The position numbers and the translations under genes were made by a program. From TMED26 sp002694075 (GTDB lineage Bacteria > Pseudomonadota > Alphaproteobacteria > Thalassobaculales > Thalassobaculaceae), in NCBI GenBank assembly GCA_036160575.1, contig JAYYDT010000101.1, positions 1 through 49,995 of the forward strand: a stretch of 49,995 bases of DNA. The letters run 5' to 3'. The stretch's first letter is position 1, and every line of letters starts with the position of its first letter. This document shows, piece by piece, positions 26,108 to 33,583 of the stretch. The notes under the pieces were generated by a model. That model was not told where the DNA came from. It searched no databases and saw only the letters and a list, made by a program, of their open reading frames with translations.

Positions 26108-27223
26108 TCAGTCGGCGGCCGCCATGGCCCATTCGCCGCGCACATCTGGATCGGCCTCTCGGCCGGCGTGAGCCTGCCGCAAGGCGGCGAAGTCACTGGC
26201 CGGCAAAAGCCGCGCCAGCGCCCATACCGCCATCGCCCGCACCACCGCCGCCGGGTCGTCCAAGCGGGCGGCGGCGGCCGGCGCGAGCGCCGGTTGCGCG
26301 CTATTGCCAATGGCGATCAACACATTGCGCAGAAAGCGGTCACGACCCAGACGGCGCACTGGCGTGCCCCGAAAACGGGCGCGAAAGCCATCGTCCTCCA
26401 AGGCCGCCAAATCGGCCAGATCCGGTAGAGACGAAGCCGGCGCCGGGCGGTAAGCGGCCTCCATCGGTGGTGTCGCGAATTTATTCCACGGGCACACCGC
26501 CAAACAATCGTCGCAGCCGAACACCCGATTGCCGATGGCGGGGCGAAAGGCCCGATCGATATGGCCCTTATGCTCAATCGTCAGATAGGCGATGCAACGG
26601 CCCGGCTCGAGGTGATAGGGCGCGGTGATGGCGGCGGTCGGACAAATGTCGATACACCGCGTGCAAGCACCGCAATGATCCTCGCCCGGTGCGTCCACCG
26701 GCAAATCCAAAGTAGTGAACACCTCGCCCAGAAAGAACCAAGACCCCAGCGCGCGCGAGACCAAATTGCTATGCTTGCCCTGCCAGCCGACCCCGGCCCT
26801 TTGGGCCAGCGGCTTTTCCAGAATTGGCGCGGTGTCGACAAACACTTTGACCTCGCCGCCATGGGTGGCGACCAACCAACGCGCCAGGGCTTTCAGGCGC
26901 TTTTTCATGACGTCGTGATAATCCTTGAAGCGCGCGTAAACCGACACGTTGCCTCGCGTGGGCGCCGCCAACGCGGTCATCGGGTCATGGTCCGGGGTAT
27001 AACTTTGGGCCAGCACAATGACACTGCGCGCGGCTGGCCAAAGGACGGCGGGATCGCGGCGGCGCGCGGCAGTCGTGGCCATCCAGGACATATCGCCGAA
27101 GGCGTCGGCCGCGACCATCGCGTCGAAGCGCGCCTGGACAGTGGCCGACACCTCGGGCCGGGCGATGCCGACGGCGCTGAAGCCAAGGTTAGCCGCCCGG
27201 GCGCGAATGTCGGTGACAATCAT
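26108..27223 (-). CDS. queG: Epoxyqueuosine reductase QueG
   Basis: This 371-residue protein has two iron-sulfur cluster motifs, CGACTRCIDICP and CDDCLAVCPWNKF, and an N-terminal cobalamin-binding region with VDTAPILEKPLAQRAGVGWQ, which carries the catalytic Asp. The C-terminal part is helical and HEAT-like. QueG reduces epoxyqueuosine to queuosine in tRNA, the last step of the pathway. The gene starts 4 bases inside the end of tgt (ATGA overlap), so the three queuosine genes are translated together. Confidence 0.95.
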   Translation of the reverse strand: MIVTDIRARAANLGFSAVGIARPEVSATVQARFDAMVAADAFGDMSWMATTAARRRDPAVLWPAARSVIVLAQSYTPDHDPMTALAAPTRGNVSVYARFKDYHDVMKKRLKALARWLVATHGGEVKVFVDTAPILEKPLAQRAGVGWQGKHSNLVSRALGSWFFLGEVFTTLDLPVDAPGEDHCGACTRCIDICPTAAITAPYHLEPGRCIAYLTIEHKGHIDRAFRPAIGNRVFGCDDCLAVCPWNKFATPPMEAAYRPAPASSLPDLADLAALEDDGFRARFRGTPVRRLGRDRFLRNVLIAIGNSAQPALAPAAAARLDDPAAVVRAMAVWALARLLPASDFAALRQAHAGREADPDVRGEWAMAAAD

Positions 27224-28365
27224 GGCCCGCCAGGCACCCAGGGTTCGATGTCACCGCGCGCTTGGTCGGCGTGAAAACGGGCTACCTGGTCGGTCAATCG
27301 ACCGGCCTCGATCGCCGCCCGCAAATCCGCCATCAAATCTTGGTAGAAGCGTAAATTATGGGCCGTCATGAGCATCAGACCCAGGATTTCCCCCGCTTTG
27401 AAGAGGTGGTGCAAATAGGCCCGCGAGTAGTTTTGGCAGGTCTGACAAGCGCAATCCGCGTCCAGCGGGCGCGGGTCGCGGCTATGCCGCGCGTTGCGAA
27501 TATTGACCACGCCCCGGCGGGTGAAAGCTTGGCCCGTGCGGCCCGAGCGGGTTGGCAAAACGCAATCGAACATATCGACGCCGCGCGCCACCGCCCCGAC
27601 CAAGTCGGAAGGTTTGCCAACCCCCATTAAATAGCGCGGTCGATCGGCCGGCATCGCCGGCATGGTGAAGTCGAGGACGGAGAACATTTGCGCTTGCCCC
27701 TCGCCAACCGCCAATCCGCCAACCGCGTAACCGTCAAAGCCGATGTCAGTCAGCGCGGCGATGGAGCGGTGGCGCAGATCCTCATAGACACTGCCCTGGA
27801 CGATGCCGAACAGGCCATGGCCCGGCCGTGTGACGAAAGCTTCCTTCGAGCGCACCGCCCAGCGCATGGACAGTTCCATCGATTTCTCCGCTTCCTCATG
27901 CGTCGCCGGATAGGGCGTGCACTCGTCAAGCACCATGGTGATATCGGCGCCCAATTGATGCTGAATGCGGATGGAGTCCTCGGGCGTCAGCATCATGTGG
28001 CGGCCGTCCACATGGCTGCGGAAACGCACCCCTTCTTCCGTCAATTTGCGAAGTTCAGCCAGCGACATCACCTGAAAGCCACCGGAATCGGTCAAAATCG
28101 GACCCGACCAGCGGGTGAATTCCTGTAATCCCCCCATTTCGGCGACGATCTCGGCGCCTGGCCGCAGCATCAAGTGATAGGTGTTGCCGAGAATAATCTC
28201 GGCGCCGGTCGCCGCCACCCCGTCCATGGTCATCGCCTTGACCGTGCCGGCGGTGCCGACCGGCATGAAAGCCGGCGTCTCAAAACTGCCGTGGGCGGTC
28301 GACACGCGACCGCGGCGGGCCGGCCCATCCTGGCCCAAAAGCTGAAAGGAAAATGCCTTAGTCAT
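27220..28365 (-). CDS. tgt: Queuine tRNA-ribosyltransferase (tRNA-guanine transglycosylase)
   Basis: This 381-residue protein has PVGTAGTVKAMT, LTDSGGFQVMSL (general-base Asp), the nucleophile region MFDCVLPTRSGRTGQAF and the zinc site CACQTCQNYSRAYLHHL with three cysteines and a histidine. It exchanges the guanine at position 34 of GUN-anticodon tRNAs for preQ1 in bacteria. I start at the ATG at 28365, inside the end of queA (8-base overlap); a longer upstream frame is a shadow of queA. No queC, queD, queE or queF gene is nearby, so preQ1 must be made by unlinked genes or imported. Confidence 0.96.
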   Translation of the reverse strand: MTKAFSFQLLGQDGPARRGRVSTAHGSFETPAFMPVGTAGTVKAMTMDGVAATGAEIILGNTYHLMLRPGAEIVAEMGGLQEFTRWSGPILTDSGGFQVMSLAELRKLTEEGVRFRSHVDGRHMMLTPEDSIRIQHQLGADITMVLDECTPYPATHEEAEKSMELSMRWAVRSKEAFVTRPGHGLFGIVQGSVYEDLRHRSIAALTDIGFDGYAVGGLAVGEGQAQMFSVLDFTMPAMPADRPRYLMGVGKPSDLVGAVARGVDMFDCVLPTRSGRTGQAFTRRGVVNIRNARHSRDPRPLDADCACQTCQNYSRAYLHHLFKAGEILGLMLMTAHNLRFYQDLMADLRAAIEAGRLTDQVARFHADQARGDIEPWVPGGP

Positions 28366-29392
28366 CGCCGCGTCGGTCCAACAAACAGCAATCGCCATAG
28401 GAATAGAAGCGATAGCCCGCCGCCTTGGCGTGATCGTAAGCTTCCAGCATGCGCACGCGGCCATGGAACGCCGCCACCAGCATCAGCAAGGTCGAGCGCG
28501 GCAAATGAAAATTGGTCAGCAACAGGTCGACCGCGTGGAATTGAAAGCCGGGCGTGATGAACAGATCGGTGTCGCCGCTGAACGGCGCCAAGCGGCCATC
28601 GCGAGCGGCGCTTTCCAAAATCCGTAGCGAGGTGGTGCCGACCGCCACCACCCGGCCGCCGGCCGCTTTGGCGGCGGCGATACGGGCGACGGTGGCGGCG
28701 CTGACCTCGCCCCATTCGCTGTGCATCACATGATCGTCGGCGTCCGCGACCTTCACCGGCAGAAAGGTGCCGGCGCCGACATGCAAGGTGATCGCCGCCG
28801 TCGCCACCCCGGCGGCCGCCAGGTCGGCCAAAAGATCCTCGGTGAAGTGCAAACCGGCGGTGGGCGCGGCGACCGCACCCTCGCGGGCGGCGAAAATGGT
28901 TTGGTAGTCGTCATAATCGCGGCCGCGCGGGGTCTCGCGTTTAATGTAGGGCGGCAGTGGCATGCTGCCATGACGCCATAGAAGTGTGCGCAGGTCGCTC
29001 TCGGGGCGACCGAAATCGAGCGTCACGTCGCCGCGTGGATCTTTGGCGCGCACTTCGGCCGACAGATCTTCGGTGAAAGTCACCTCATCGCCGACCCGCA
29101 GGCGCCGACCCGGCCGCGCGAAAGCAAGCCATTGGCCTTGACCAAGCGATTTATGCAAGGTCACCTCGACCTTTGCCGCGCCACGCCGGCCCACCAGACG
29201 GGCCGGCAGAACCTTGGTGTCGTTGAACACCAAAATATCGCCAGCGCGCAGCAATCCCGGCAAATCGCCAACCCGCCGGTCGGTGAAAACCGCCCCGGTT
29301 TGGTCCAGCAAGCGCGCCTGGCGGCGCGGCTCGACCGGCGCGTCGGCGATTAGCTCAGCGGGTAGGTCATAGTCGAAAAGGTCGACGCGCAT
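28358..29392 (-). CDS. queA: tRNA preQ1(34) S-adenosylmethionine ribosyltransferase-isomerase
   Basis: This 344-residue protein has the standard QueA features: DLFDYDLPAELIAD at the N-terminus, GDILVFNDTKVLPARL, PLPPYIKR, TAGLHFTEDLL and LTNFHLPRSTLLMLV. It transfers and isomerises the ribose of S-adenosylmethionine onto preQ1 in tRNA to give epoxyqueuosine, the substrate of QueG. It is the first gene of queA-tgt-queG. The start at 29392 gives the normal family length and N-terminus. A gap of 92 bases separates it from the phage-like cassette on the same strand. Confidence 0.96.
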   Translation of the reverse strand: MRVDLFDYDLPAELIADAPVEPRRQARLLDQTGAVFTDRRVGDLPGLLRAGDILVFNDTKVLPARLVGRRGAAKVEVTLHKSLGQGQWLAFARPGRRLRVGDEVTFTEDLSAEVRAKDPRGDVTLDFGRPESDLRTLLWRHGSMPLPPYIKRETPRGRDYDDYQTIFAAREGAVAAPTAGLHFTEDLLADLAAAGVATAAITLHVGAGTFLPVKVADADDHVMHSEWGEVSAATVARIAAAKAAGGRVVAVGTTSLRILESAARDGRLAPFSGDTDLFITPGFQFHAVDLLLTNFHLPRSTLLMLVAAFHGRVRMLEAYDHAKAAGYRFYSYGDCCLLDRRGDD

Positions 29393-29484
29393 CGGCGATC
29401 TGGGTCCTCACGCGGGCTGGCGATAAGGCCGGTGATTAACACGCTCATCGCCGATTTGTCGACGACCATGCCGGCGCCCGCCAC

Positions 29485-29850
29485 CTAATCCCGGCCGCCA
29501 CCGCGAAAGGCGGCGGCGCCGACCAGCCCCACCGCCGCCCCCATCAGCCAGGCGCGCCAGGCCGGCACCCGCGCGCGCCGCATTTCGGCGCGAAAAATCG
29601 CGTCGGCCACCGCCCGCGGCGTTTGCCGTGTTTGATAGAGCCGATCATGAATCAGCGCCGCCAGTCGATGGCGGCCGCTGGCCGGTGCCGCGAACCCCCA
29701 GGCCCAGCGCGGCACACTGGTGAAATCGGTGGTCGACCCCACCGGCAGGTCAACCAAGCCAAGGCCGCAGTCGTAGCGGCCGGCGCGGACGATCCGCCAG
29801 GTGCGCCCATCCGGGCCGGGTTCGACCGCCGGAACTTGAACCCACTTCAT
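29485..29850 (-). CDS. DUF1353 phage-associated protein
   Basis: This 121-residue protein has the DUF1353 pattern: VGSTTDFTSVPRWAW followed by HRLAALIHDRLYQ, then a C-terminal hydrophobic segment (WLMGAAVGLVGAAAF). DUF1353 proteins are usually encoded near tail or lysis genes of tailed phages and in prophage remnants; their biochemistry is not settled. Here it is the last gene of four small minus-strand genes that look phage-derived. The upstream gene ends 10 bases before it if its second reading frame is used. Confidence 0.8.
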   Translation of the reverse strand: MKWVQVPAVEPGPDGRTWRIVRAGRYDCGLGLVDLPVGSTTDFTSVPRWAWGFAAPASGRHRLAALIHDRLYQTRQTPRAVADAIFRAEMRRARVPAWRAWLMGAAVGLVGAAAFRGGGRD

Positions 29851-29860
29851 GGCATAACGC

Positions 29861-30207
29861 TCATCGCCGTAAACGGCGAATAATCACGTCGGCCAGGCGC
29901 CCCGCGCCTTTGACGCCGGCGCCGGCCAGGATGCCATGCACCTGGGCGCGCAACGCCTGCCCGTCGAAGGCGCGCAGATCATCGGCCTCGTAATAGGCGG
30001 AGAGGCCGTTGGGGCAGCGCAGCATCCAGCGCATGCGCTGGGTTCCTTGCCGCCGATGAACGACACCGCCGGGAGCGCGACATCCTCAAAGGTGACTTCG
30101 GCGCGTGTGATGCCGGCATAGTACTGAGCACATGCCGAAACCGCCAGGGCCAAAATCGCCGGGGCCAAAACCGCCAGGCTGGCGTTTAGGAAGGATCGCT
30201 GGCGCAT
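29861..30207 (-). pseudogene. Small lipoprotein gene with a frame switch (phage-like cassette)
   Basis: From an ATG at 30207, preceded by GGAGGTGGT, the frame encodes a lipoprotein signal ending in AVSAC, then ITRAEVTFEDVALPAV and FIGGKE. After about residue 57 the same frame turns into a Cys/Pro-rich stretch ending at 29884. The neighbouring frame instead reads MRWMLRCPNGLSAYYEADDL and FDGQALRAQVHGILAGAG from 30034 to a stop at 29861, just before the DUF1353 start. The second frame looks genuinely coded, so the gene has probably lost one base near 30045. Two overlapping genes, or programmed frameshifting, are alternatives. Confidence 0.6.
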
Positions 30208-30428
30208 ACCACCTCCACCCGAAACACGGGATCACTGTTGACCCGCTGGCGCACGCCATGGCGTAAAGTCATCGGCAGCAGGCAATAGCTGCGCAGGCCA
30301 TGCCGCATGGCGGCGATCGCCCGCCCCTCGCCGGCCGCCAGACGGGCGGTGAAGACACCGCCGTCCAAGCGCTCGCAGGCGCTCAAAAAAAACGCCGCCC
30401 CAAGGGCGGCGATACATGTCGCTTTCAT
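30186..30428 (-). CDS. Small lipoprotein of phage-like cassette
   Basis: This 80-residue protein has a signal peptide with lipobox FLSAC (Cys at about 19), so it is a predicted lipoprotein. The mature part is about 60 residues, rich in Arg, with two more cysteines (SYCLLP and EVVCASD). I recognise no family. The ATG at 30428 follows AGGAG closely; the open frame upstream is a shadow. Its last 22 bases overlap the start of the next lipoprotein gene. Small lipoproteins beside XhlA-like genes can be outer-membrane spanin subunits, but that is only a possibility here. Confidence 0.65.
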   Translation of the reverse strand: MKATCIAALGAAFFLSACERLDGGVFTARLAAGEGRAIAAMRHGLRSYCLLPMTLRHGVRQRVNSDPVFRVEVVCASDPS

Positions 30429-30472
30429 TGATTTGCTCCTGTGCTGTGGTTGGTTGCCCCCTTGGCCAGGAG

Positions 30473-30685
30473 TCAGCGTAGATGATCCCAGGCCCAGGCG
30501 CCGGCGGCGGCCAGCACCGCCAGCAGCGCGCCCATTTTTATGATCGCCGCCCACGCGCCGCGGCCCATCGCCGCCACGCTGACCAGCCGGTCAAGCTTCC
30601 GGTTGGCCTCCCGCAATTCGACGCGCAGCGCGGCGTATTGCGCCTCCAGCACGGCGATCCGCTGTAGGCTTTCTGGGTCGGTCAT
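30473..30685 (-). CDS. XhlA/holin-like small coiled-coil membrane protein
   Basis: This 70-residue protein has an N-terminal coiled coil (residues about 5-38, IAVLEAQYAALRVELREANR and on) and one C-terminal transmembrane helix (about 48-66). This layout is that of XhlA-type phage lysis accessory proteins and related small membrane proteins beside holins. Start support is good, with AAGGAG before the ATG at 30685. It is the first gene of a four-gene minus-strand cassette with two small lipoproteins and a DUF1353 protein. Confidence 0.68.
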   Translation of the reverse strand: MTDPESLQRIAVLEAQYAALRVELREANRKLDRLVSVAAMGRGAWAAIIKMGALLAVLAAAGAWAWDHLR

Positions 30686-30980
30686 AGGGTCTCCTTACCC
30701 ACCTGGCGGTCTGCATGGTCAGGGGAAAACGTCGAGGAAGGGATTCGGGAGCGTGTACCAACGGATCGTGCCTTAACGGTCAACGGCCCTATAAGCGCGA
30801 TTTCAGCCGATCATCGCGCTTGGAGAGGTCCGCCGGCTCTCGGACGCGGCGACCACGTCATATCAACACGCCGCAAAATTTTGGTAGATCGATGCATTTT
30901 GCGCTTGGCGGCACCGCCAAAAGTCCTCTACCATCTTCGAACTGCGAATGCCTCGCAGTTGCTAATTGTAAGGGTGTGTG
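30686..30980. other. Intergenic region between phage-like cassette and bfd
   Basis: These 295 bases separate divergent genes and contain no credible coding frame. The right end holds the bfd promoter with two inverted repeats, listed separately. The left end would carry the promoter of the phage-like cassette, but no clear -35/-10 pair was seen on the minus strand. Confidence 0.5.
30905..30960 (+). promoter_or_regulatory. bfd promoter with two inverted repeats (candidate operators)
   Basis: A perfect 7+2+7 inverted repeat, TTGGCGG CA CCGCCAA, lies at 30905-30920, and its left arm gives a -35-like TTGGCG. A -10-like TACCAT lies at 30929-30934 after an 18-base spacer. Just downstream, at 30940-30960, is a perfect 8-base repeat AACTGCGA/TCGCAGTT with a 5-base loop. 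Placement over and just after a promoter fits repressor control. The repeats do not match the Fur consensus; the regulator is unknown. Confidence 0.5.
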
Positions 30981-31163
30981 ATGTACGTGTGCATTTGCAA
31001 CGCACTGACAGACAAACAGGTCATCTCCGCGATCGCGCGCGGTTGCGCCAAGCCGTCGGAGATTTACTCGAACTACGAAACCGCGCCCCGCTGCGGTAAG
31101 TGCGCGATCAAAATGAACGAGCTCATCGCGCGTCAAAACCCCTCACCCACGGCGGCGCGCTAG
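30981..31163 (+). CDS. bfd: Bacterioferritin-associated ferredoxin
   Basis: This 60-residue protein has the Bfd [2Fe-2S] cysteine pattern: Cys4 and Cys6 (MYVCICNALT), then Cys38 and Cys41 (PRCGKCAIK). Bfd binds bacterioferritin at its heme and passes electrons into it so that stored ferric iron is reduced and released. Length is normal. I start at the ATG at 30981, which follows AAGGG; a GTG three bases upstream is possible. The gene converges on bfr, with only 8 bases between the two stops. Confidence 0.92.
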   Translation: MYVCICNALTDKQVISAIARGCAKPSEIYSNYETAPRCGKCAIKMNELIARQNPSPTAAR

Positions 31164-31171
31164 CTGCGTTT

Positions 31172-31648
31172 TCAGGCTTGGCGACCGATTTGCTCTTGCA
31201 GGAAATTTTCCAGGCCGACTTTCTCGATTAGGCCCTGCTGAGTTTCAATCCAATCGATGTGCTCTTCGGTGTCGTGGAGGATCGCTTTAAAAATGTCCCG
31301 CGTCACAAAATCGGCCTTTTCCTCGCAAAGCGCGATCGCTGTTTTGAGACAGCCTTGATTCAACGTTTCGACCGATAAGTCGGCGGTAAACATCTCCGGG
31401 ACATCTTGGCCAATGGACAGGAGGCCCAGGTCCTGCAAATTCGGCAGGCCATCCAACATGAGAATGCGGTTGATGATCATATCGGCGTGTTTCATCTCGC
31501 CGATACTCTCATTATAGATTTTGTCGCCAAGGGCGTCGAAGCCCCAATTCTTCAGCATACGTGCGTGAAGAAAATATTGATTAATGGCCGTCAGCTCATT
31601 TTTCAAAATCAAATTGAGCTGCTCAATGATCTCCGGCGCCGCTTTCAT
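31172..31648 (-). CDS. bfr: Bacterioferritin with altered ferroxidase site
   Basis: This 158-residue protein is the same length as E. coli Bfr and collinear with it. The ferroxidase ligands Glu18, Tyr25, Glu51, His54, Glu94 and His130 are present, as is heme-ligand Met52 (GEMKHAD). Position 127, Glu in E. coli (in DEEGH), is Thr here (HDTEEHIDW). One bridging ligand of the di-iron site is therefore missing. Some bacteria build bacterioferritin from two subunit types, one with a defective ferroxidase site; this may be such a subunit. I start at the ATG at 31648, after CAAGAG. A Fur-box-like site lies 88 bases upstream. Confidence 0.93.
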   Translation of the reverse strand: MKAAPEIIEQLNLILKNELTAINQYFLHARMLKNWGFDALGDKIYNESIGEMKHADMIINRILMLDGLPNLQDLGLLSIGQDVPEMFTADLSVETLNQGCLKTAIALCEEKADFVTRDIFKAILHDTEEHIDWIETQQGLIEKVGLENFLQEQIGRQA

Positions 31649-31735
31649 CGCTCTTGCCCCGTTTTTCGTCCTGACCAAGAGATGAACCTATTTCCGAAAA
31701 TTTCAACCCCCGGAAATCTGCTGGTTTTCTGTTTT

Positions 31736-31748
31736 GATAATGATTATC
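31736..31748 (-). promoter_or_regulatory. Fur-box-like site upstream of bfr
   Basis: The sequence GATAATGATTATC reads on the minus strand as GATAATCATTATC, identical to the last 13 bases of the 19-base Fur consensus. It sits in an AT-rich stretch 88 bases upstream of the bfr start. An iron-responsive regulator such as Fur is the natural candidate. The missing first hexamer means binding could be partial. Confidence 0.6.
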
Positions 31749-31873
31749 GTTTGCGAACTTACTTTAATTTATTTTGAATTACTTCTATCTGCTTAAGAAC
31801 CATCGCTCAGCGTTTGTTCGCGCCCCTCCGCGCATCGCCCCATCACGGCGGCGCACGGGGCGTCCCTGGTGGG

Positions 31874-32197
31874 TCAGTTGTTTTGCGCGCGCAGCCGTTG
31901 ATTGAGGCGATCATGGCGGCTTTGAATTTCCGCCGGCCATTGGCTTTTAATGTAGGAGAGGACGGCGACGATTTCCTTGTCGGACAGCACGCCGTCATAG
32001 ATCGGCATGGCGTTGGGATATGGTTGGCCGAGCACACGCGCGACCCCGTATTTGGTGACCGCGACCAGATAGGCGTCACCATGGTGCCAGGTATGGCCGC
32101 TGGCGTTGTGGGGGGCCGCACCGGCGCGTGCGCCTTGCCGCCGGCCCCTCGCCGCGATATGCAGGGCCTCTCTGACGACCGCCGGTGATCCTCCGCC
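31874..32197 (-). pseudogene. Degenerate c-type cytochrome fragment
   Basis: The C-terminal part is recognisable: NASGHTWHHGDAYLVAVTKY, then NAMPIYDGVLSDKEIVAVLS and IKSQWPAEIQ. These are the usual end of small class I cytochromes of the SGHTWHH type, including the Met heme ligand (AMP). Upstream, where the CxxCH heme motif should be (about 30 residues before SGHTWHH), the frame reads AASSGHGGG, keeping the His but neither Cys. Further upstream the frame is antisense to the TRAM domain of the rRNA methyltransferase gene. It is therefore most likely a decayed, 5'-truncated gene. The left boundary given is where the divergent gene begins. Confidence 0.6.
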
Positions 32198-33583
32198 ATG
32201 CCCGCTCGACGCCGCCGCCCCTCCAAGGCCACCCCACGCGCACCCGACCGCCTGCCGCGCAACAGCGCGCCCGTGCCGCTGACCATTGAGCATGTCGGCG
32301 GCCGCGGCGACGGCGTCGCCACCGCCAAGGTGCAATTGGCCGATCAATGGGCGCCGCGCGACGAGCTTTTTTTCGTGCCCTTCACCCTGGCCGGCGAACA
32401 GGTCCTGGCCCGCCCCCGCCAGCGGCGTGGCGGCGGGGTGGCGACCGATCTACTGGAACTCAGCGCACCGACAATCGGCCGCCAAACACCGCCCTGCGCC
32501 CATTTCATGGCCTGTGGCGGCTGCCAAACGCAGCATATGGCGCCGGCGCTTTACCGCGCCTGGAAAAGCACGCAACTGGCCCAGCATTTGGCGCGCGCCG
32601 ATTTGGCGGCGGCGCCGCTGCGCCCGCTGGTAACGGTCGCGCCCGGCGGACGGCGGCGCCTGGTGATGCACGCGCGCCGCCTGGCGGCGGGCCTGGTCCT
32701 CGGCTTTCACGAGCACGGCGCGGCGCGGATCGTCGACGTCACCGCGTGCCCGGTTGCGACCGACCGCCTGCAAGCGACCCTCGTCCCACTACGGCGTTTT
32801 CTGTTCGACATCCTGCCGTCGGGAACCAGTGCCCGCCTGTGGCTGACCGATTGTGACAATGGCGTCGACCTGCTGATTGAATGCGCCCAAACGCTCGACC
32901 GCGCCGGCCGCGAAGCCGCCGCCGAACTGGCCACCGGCGGCACGCTTTTACGCCTGTCCTGGCGCCACCCGGAGGATGGTCCAAACCTCGCGGCCGAAAC
33001 CGTGATCGAAACGCGGGCGCCTGTGGTCACCTTCGCCGGCATCCCCCAAACCCCGCCGCCCGGCGGCTTTTTGCAGGCCACTCAAGAAGGCCAGGCGGCG
33101 ATTATCGCGGCGGTGTTCGAGGCGCTCGCCGGGCGGACCAACACCCTCGACTTGTTCGCCGGCTGCGGCACCCTGACCCTGCCCCTGGCCGCCGAGGGTC
33201 CGGTCCACGCGGTCGAAGGCGATGGCCCGGCTTTGGCCGCGCTCAGCCGGGCCGCCCGGCGCCGCGCGCCCGGCGCGGCGGCACTGACCACCGCCTGCCG
33301 CGACCTTCAGACCGACCCGCTGACGGCCAGCGAACTGGCCGCCTATGACAGCGTGGTGGTCGACCCGCCACGGGCTGGCGCGCGCGCGCAAACCGCCGAA
33401 ATCGCCGCCGCCGGCCCACCGCGGGTGGCCTTGGTCAGTTGCAACCCGGCGACCTTCGCGCGAGACGCCCGCCTGCTCCTGGCCACCGGCTATCGCTGCG
33501 CCTGGGTCCAGCCCATCGACCAGTTTCTATGGTCGCCGCACCTGGAACTGGTGGCCGCCTTCCATCTCGGAGCGCCGCGATGA
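32198..33583 (+). CDS. RlmD/TrmA-family RNA (uracil-C5) methyltransferase
   Basis: This 461-residue protein has an N-terminal TRAM domain (IEHVGGRGDGVA, about residues 29-40) and an iron-sulfur cluster site with Cys100, Cys106, Cys109 (CAHFMACGGCQ) and Cys184. The Rossmann core shows LDLFAGCGTLTLP and VVVDPPRAGA, and the catalytic Cys415 lies in LVSCNPATF. Family enzymes methylate C5 of uridine, U1939 or U747 of 23S rRNA or U54 of tRNA. The cluster plus TRAM favours an rRNA enzyme of the RlmD type, but the target cannot be fixed here. It overlaps the next gene by ATGA. Confidence 0.9.
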   Translation: MPARRRRPSKATPRAPDRLPRNSAPVPLTIEHVGGRGDGVATAKVQLADQWAPRDELFFVPFTLAGEQVLARPRQRRGGGVATDLLELSAPTIGRQTPPCAHFMACGGCQTQHMAPALYRAWKSTQLAQHLARADLAAAPLRPLVTVAPGGRRRLVMHARRLAAGLVLGFHEHGAARIVDVTACPVATDRLQATLVPLRRFLFDILPSGTSARLWLTDCDNGVDLLIECAQTLDRAGREAAAELATGGTLLRLSWRHPEDGPNLAAETVIETRAPVVTFAGIPQTPPPGGFLQATQEGQAAIIAAVFEALAGRTNTLDLFAGCGTLTLPLAAEGPVHAVEGDGPALAALSRAARRRAPGAAALTTACRDLQTDPLTASELAAYDSVVVDPPRAGARAQTAEIAAAGPPRVALVSCNPATFARDARLLLATGYRCAWVQPIDQFLWSPHLELVAAFHLGAPR

